From NCBI GenBank assembly GCA_025451425.1, contig JANWKK010000100.1:1-7765 (forward strand): a stretch of DNA of 7,765 nt, in the 5' to 3' direction. Position numbers and translations under genes: made by a program. The notes under the pieces are model-generated. The model saw only the letters and a program-made list of their open reading frames with translations, was not told where the DNA came from and searched no databases. Of this stretch, positions 4,844 to 7,765 are shown piece by piece. This stretch comes from Gemmatimonadaceae bacterium. Lineage in GTDB: Bacteria; Gemmatimonadota; Gemmatimonadetes; Gemmatimonadales; Gemmatimonadaceae. Each line of letters starts with the position of its first letter. Position 1 is the first letter of the stretch.

Positions 4844-7534
4844 TCAACGAAGCGCCAAAATTGGATCGATGCGGATCGCATGGCGTGCGGGGAAATAACA
4901 TCCTGCGAGCGCGGCAGTGGTCAGCACGAGCGTTGCCAAGCCGAAGGTCAACGGATCCCTGGGACTGACGCCGACGAGCAATCCTGCGATGGCGCGGGAT
5001 GCAACGAGCGCGCCCACGAGTCCGACGCCTGCACCGATCATCGCCAGCTTTGCTCCCTCTCGAATGACCATGCCCATCACTCCCTGACTGTCCGCACCCA
5101 ACGCTAGCCGAACACTGATCTCGTGCGTACGCTCGCTCACCGCGTACGAGATCACGCCGTAGATGCCAAGCGCAGCAAGGAACAGGGCCGTCGCCGCGAA
5201 CAGGGCAATCAGTTCCATCGAGAAGCGCCGAACGGCGAGCGACGCCGATACCGTCTCCCCCAAGGTCTCGACCCCGAATACCGGCAGCGCCGAGTTCACC
5301 GATTGCACTTCGTCACGCACCGCACGAGCGATGGCGCCGGTCTCGAAGTGGCCGCGTAGAAAGATTGCCAAGTGCTTTCCCTGCTGCTGATACAAGCTCG
5401 TGTAGATGTGGGGCGCGCTCGCCGTCGCGAGCGACTCGGTGCGCGCGTCAGCCACCACCCCGACGACCGTGGTCCAGGCAGACGCTCGCGGCGACAGCTT
5501 TATCCGCTTTCCCAACACATTCTCGTTAGGCCAATACGTTCTCGCCATCGCCTCGTTGACTACCGCGACTGACGGACCGGAGTCGGTGTCGAACCCGTCG
5601 AGCAGCCGGCCGCGCCGCAATGACATCCCGAGCAGGTGAAAGTACGTCGGCGTGACCTCCGACCCGGTGATGAACAACGGTTGCGCATCGCTCGGTGCTG
5701 AGTTGCGCTCGAGCACTACTCGCAGCTGTGTCTGATCCTGCTCAGGGTGATCGAGAGGAACCGCTGCGCCGCTACCGAGCGCGACGTCCTCCACTCCCGG
5801 GAGTGCCTTGCAACGACGAATGACCTCGCGCACGAACGGGGCTTCAGCTGCCGCCGTCGGGTAGAGATCTTCGGCTTTTTCGTTCGGGTACGGGAGACGC
5901 GTGTGCAGGACGGTCACGTTGTGTGGGTCGAAGCCCAACGGCGCATTGAGCAGGCCCCAGAAGCTGCGCAACAGGAGGCCGGCTGCACTCATCAACACCA
6001 GCGACAGCGCGAACTCGGCGACGACGAGGACGACGCGTGCGCGCTTCTGACCGCGGGAGGATGTCGACCCGCGCCCTTCCTGCTTCAACACGCCCGTCAC
6101 GTCGACGCGACGAACCTGCACGGCGGGCGCGAGACCAAAAATCGCTCCAACAGCGATGGACGCGGCGAATCCGAACAGGAGTACACCCCAGTCGACCGAG
6201 ATGTCATTGAGTCGCGGAACGCTCGCCGGCACTAGCCGCATCAACGAGCTACGAGCGGCCACAAGGACAATGAAACTGGCTATTCCTCCCACGACCGAGA
6301 GCACGATGCTCTCCGTGAGCAATTGCCTCGTTAGGCGCGATGGCGCGCCACCTAACGCCTGTCGCACGGTCATCTCGCGGCCGCGCGCGCTCGCTCGCGC
6401 CAGCATCAGATTCGCGACGTTCGCGCACCCGATCAACAGCACCAGCGCCACCGCGCCGAACAGGAACAGCAATGGCTGACGCACGTCGCCAATCACAATG
6501 TCCTTCAGCGGTACGAGCCGCACCCTCCAATCGGCTTCGGGCGGATAATCGGCTGGGAATTGGCGCCGCAGCGACTGAACGAGCACGTCGACCCGACGCT
6601 GTGCTTCCCCGATCGTGAGGCCGCGACGCAGTCGTGCGATCGCACCGGGAAAGAGGCTGCTGCGCCGCTCGACAGTCGCTGGCGACAGCGGAGCACCCGC
6701 GTATCCGAACGCAGGCCACACCTCAGTGTGCCGTTCCTGCGGCGCCTTTGCCGGAGCCTGGAATCCGCGCGGCATGACGCCGACGATCCGATACGAGTCC
6801 GAGTCCAGTTGAACGACCCGACCGAGAATGTTCGGATCGCCCCCGAAGGCTCCTCTCCACAGGCCATCGCTGATGACAGCTTGCTCATTGAAGCCTGGTG
6901 TCGCATCCGATGGGTCGAACCCCGCGCCCAGCTGCGGTCTGATACCGAGCAGCGCGAAGTAATTCGGCGCGACAATCAGCAATCCAACACGTTGAGCGTG
7001 CGTGAGACCGGTGAGGTTGTTGTCGTCGAACCATGTTGGCGACACGTACTCGAAGACGCCAGACCGCTGCAAGTCGTGCCATTCGGGCGTCGACATGCCG
7101 ATGTCGCGAGCACCGACGCCGACGAGGTCATCTTCGAGACGGACCAGTTGTTCCGCATGCGGATACGGCAGCGGATGCACGAGGGTGGCGTTGACGACGC
7201 TGAAGATGGCTGTCGTCGCTCCGATGCCCACGGCGATTGTTAGGCACGCCGCGGTCGCGAAGCCCGGTGCGCGCCGCAACGTGCGGAACGCGAACCGCAC
7301 GTCCTGACCGAGCCGTTCCAGCCACATGGCACCGCGGCCCCATTCGTCGCGCGCAATTTCCTGGACGAGGCCCACGTTGCCGAACTCGCGTCGCGCGTTC
7401 GCTGCAGCCGCTTCCCTCGCTTCGCCGCGAGCGATCCGATCGGCTTCGGCCATCTCCAGATGCGCACGAAGCTCATCGGCCAGCTCCTCCGATCGGCGCG
7501 CGCGCACCCAAGGCAGCCATTCGAGAATACTCAT
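4844..7534 (-). CDS. Duplicated MacB/FtsX-type permease (ADOP family), ATPase partner not in window
   Basis: This is an 896-residue membrane protein. Residues 1 to about 85 are a cytoplasmic prefix (EELADELRAHLEMAEADR, then ARREFGN) typical of Acidobacterial duplicated orphan permeases. Two copies of the MacB layout follow. Copy one has a membrane segment at about 92-118, an extracytoplasmic core to about 340 (YFALLGIRPQLGAGF) and three segments near 354-378, 408-430 and 449-472. Copy two has a segment near 499-523, a core to about 760 (TPTYFHLLGMSLRRGR) and segments near 774-798, 823-850 and 861-882. The FtsX-type turn RGREMTVRQALGGAPSRLTR recurs as ERTHEISVRLALGADSQGV. Known MacB-like permeases need an ABC ATPase and work mechanically on periplasmic cargo; no ATPase is encoded here and the substrate is unknown. 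The frame extends upstream to 7681, but the ATG at 7534 has AGAGGA (7538-7543) before it and joins the PadR stop in an ATGA overlap. Confidence 0.93.
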   Translation of the reverse strand: MSILEWLPWVRARRSEELADELRAHLEMAEADRIARGEAREAAAANARREFGNVGLVQEIARDEWGRGAMWLERLGQDVRFAFRTLRRAPGFATAACLTIAVGIGATTAIFSVVNATLVHPLPYPHAEQLVRLEDDLVGVGARDIGMSTPEWHDLQRSGVFEYVSPTWFDDNNLTGLTHAQRVGLLIVAPNYFALLGIRPQLGAGFDPSDATPGFNEQAVISDGLWRGAFGGDPNILGRVVQLDSDSYRIVGVMPRGFQAPAKAPQERHTEVWPAFGYAGAPLSPATVERRSSLFPGAIARLRRGLTIGEAQRRVDVLVQSLRRQFPADYPPEADWRVRLVPLKDIVIGDVRQPLLFLFGAVALVLLIGCANVANLMLARASARGREMTVRQALGGAPSRLTRQLLTESIVLSVVGGIASFIVLVAARSSLMRLVPASVPRLNDISVDWGVLLFGFAASIAVGAIFGLAPAVQVRRVDVTGVLKQEGRGSTSSRGQKRARVVLVVAEFALSLVLMSAAGLLLRSFWGLLNAPLGFDPHNVTVLHTRLPYPNEKAEDLYPTAAAEAPFVREVIRRCKALPGVEDVALGSGAAVPLDHPEQDQTQLRVVLERNSAPSDAQPLFITGSEVTPTYFHLLGMSLRRGRLLDGFDTDSGPSVAVVNEAMARTYWPNENVLGKRIKLSPRASAWTTVVGVVADARTESLATASAPHIYTSLYQQQGKHLAIFLRGHFETGAIARAVRDEVQSVNSALPVFGVETLGETVSASLAVRRFSMELIALFAATALFLAALGIYGVISYAVSERTHEISVRLALGADSQGVMGMVIREGAKLAMIGAGVGLVGALVASRAIAGLLVGVSPRDPLTFGLATLVLTTAALAGCYFPARHAIRIDPILALR

Positions 7535-7543
7535 GATTCCTCT
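7531..7543 (-). promoter_or_regulatory. Ribosome site and ATGA stop/start overlap coupling the PadR gene to the permease gene
   Basis: Read on the minus strand, AGAGGA (7543-7538) precedes ATGA (7534-7531), in which ATG starts the permease and TGA ends the PadR gene. This four-base overlap implies one transcript and translational coupling, and it fixes the permease start at 7534. Confidence 0.75.
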
Positions 7544-7765
7544 GGCGTGGGCGGCAGCATGAGCCCGGCGATCGCCTCCGAGAGCTGTTCCCAGCGTGAC
7601 CGTTCCGCCGCCAGGCGAGAACGACCCTTGGGCGTCAGTCGGTACAGCCGCACGCGCCGATTGTTGCCTGATACGCCCCACTCTGCCGCGATGGCACGCT
7701 GTCGCAGGAGGCGCTGAAGCGCAGGATACAGGGATCCGGTTTCGACCTGGAGGACGTAGCGAGAC
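7531..7765 (-). CDS. PadR-family transcriptional regulator, N-terminus cut by window edge
   Basis: Seventy-seven residues plus the TGA stop are visible; the start lies beyond the end of the window. The visible part holds the PadR winged helix: VETGSLYPALQRLLRQ covers the recognition-helix region, and AEWGVSGNNRR with VRLYRLTPKGR forms the wing. A helical tail (LAAERSRWEQLSEAIAGL) and PPTPEES follow. PadR regulators of this short class run to about 110 residues, so some 30 are missing. They usually act as dimeric repressors of the neighbouring transporter or permease operon. The four-base overlap with the permease gene downstream supports control of that permease and probably self-control. The inducing ligand is unknown, and the promoter is outside the window. 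Confidence 0.92.
   Translation of the reverse strand, partial: SRYVLQVETGSLYPALQRLLRQRAIAAEWGVSGNNRRVRLYRLTPKGRSRLAAERSRWEQLSEAIAGLMLPPTPEES

Noticed and set aside
5747..7243. Long plus-strand open frames at 5747-6235 and 6560-7243
   Set aside because: Both are antisense to the permease; their length follows from the high GC content and codon periodicity of the real gene.
7535..7681. N-terminal extension of the permease to 7681
   Set aside because: It would overlap the PadR gene by about 150 bases. The ATG at 7534 has its own ribosome site and an ATGA overlap, and begins the usual family prefix.
1..7765. Mobile element, CRISPR array, defence system or biosynthetic cluster
   Set aside because: No transposase, integrase, regularly spaced repeats, terminal repeats, Cas-like or toxin-antitoxin proteins are visible on either strand.

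Overview
The window is a GC-rich bacterial chromosomal segment of ordinary, densely coding DNA: six protein genes, two of them cut by the window edges. A large duplicated MacB/FtsX-type permease with no ATPase partner, coupled to a PadR-type repressor, is typical of Acidobacteriota and Gemmatimonadota. Together with the secreted beta-propeller protein and the base composition, this suggests a soil-type Gemmatimonadota or Acidobacteriota genome. That assignment is inference from family knowledge; there is no marker gene.

Layout: (1) Positions 2-985 (+) hold the 3' part of an FAD-dependent oxidoreductase of the DAO superfamily with a C-terminal Rieske [2Fe-2S] domain. (2) Positions 986-1155 are a convergent intergenic gap with a degenerate 'TCATCCC...AGATCT' type repeat and small inverted repeats. 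(3) Positions 1156-2361 (-) hold a second, complete DAO-family oxidoreductase, clearly homologous to the first but without a Rieske domain. (4) Positions 2362-2518 are a divergent intergenic region carrying a perfect 11-bp inverted repeat next to the start of the minus-strand gene. (5) Positions 2519-3928 (+) encode a secreted sialidase-like beta-propeller with six Asp-boxes. (6) Positions 3966-4832 (+) encode an exported protein with a bacterial SH3 domain and an unrecognised C-terminal domain, probably co-transcribed with the propeller gene. (7) Positions 4844-7534 (-) encode the duplicated-core permease, and 7531-7765 (-) the end of its PadR regulator, overlapping it by four bases.

How they fit together: the PadR-permease pair is a self-contained regulator and efflux-type unit. 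The two plus-strand secreted proteins form a probable two-gene unit facing the permease gene tail to tail with only 11 bp between stop codons. The two oxidoreductases face each other tail to tail and are divergent paralogues. I see no mobile element, CRISPR array, defence system, RNA gene or biosynthetic cluster. The most checkable oddities are the perfect inverted repeat at 2365-2400, the paralogous oxidoreductase pair, and a heptamer (GTTAGGC) that recurs more often than chance in different genes and frames.
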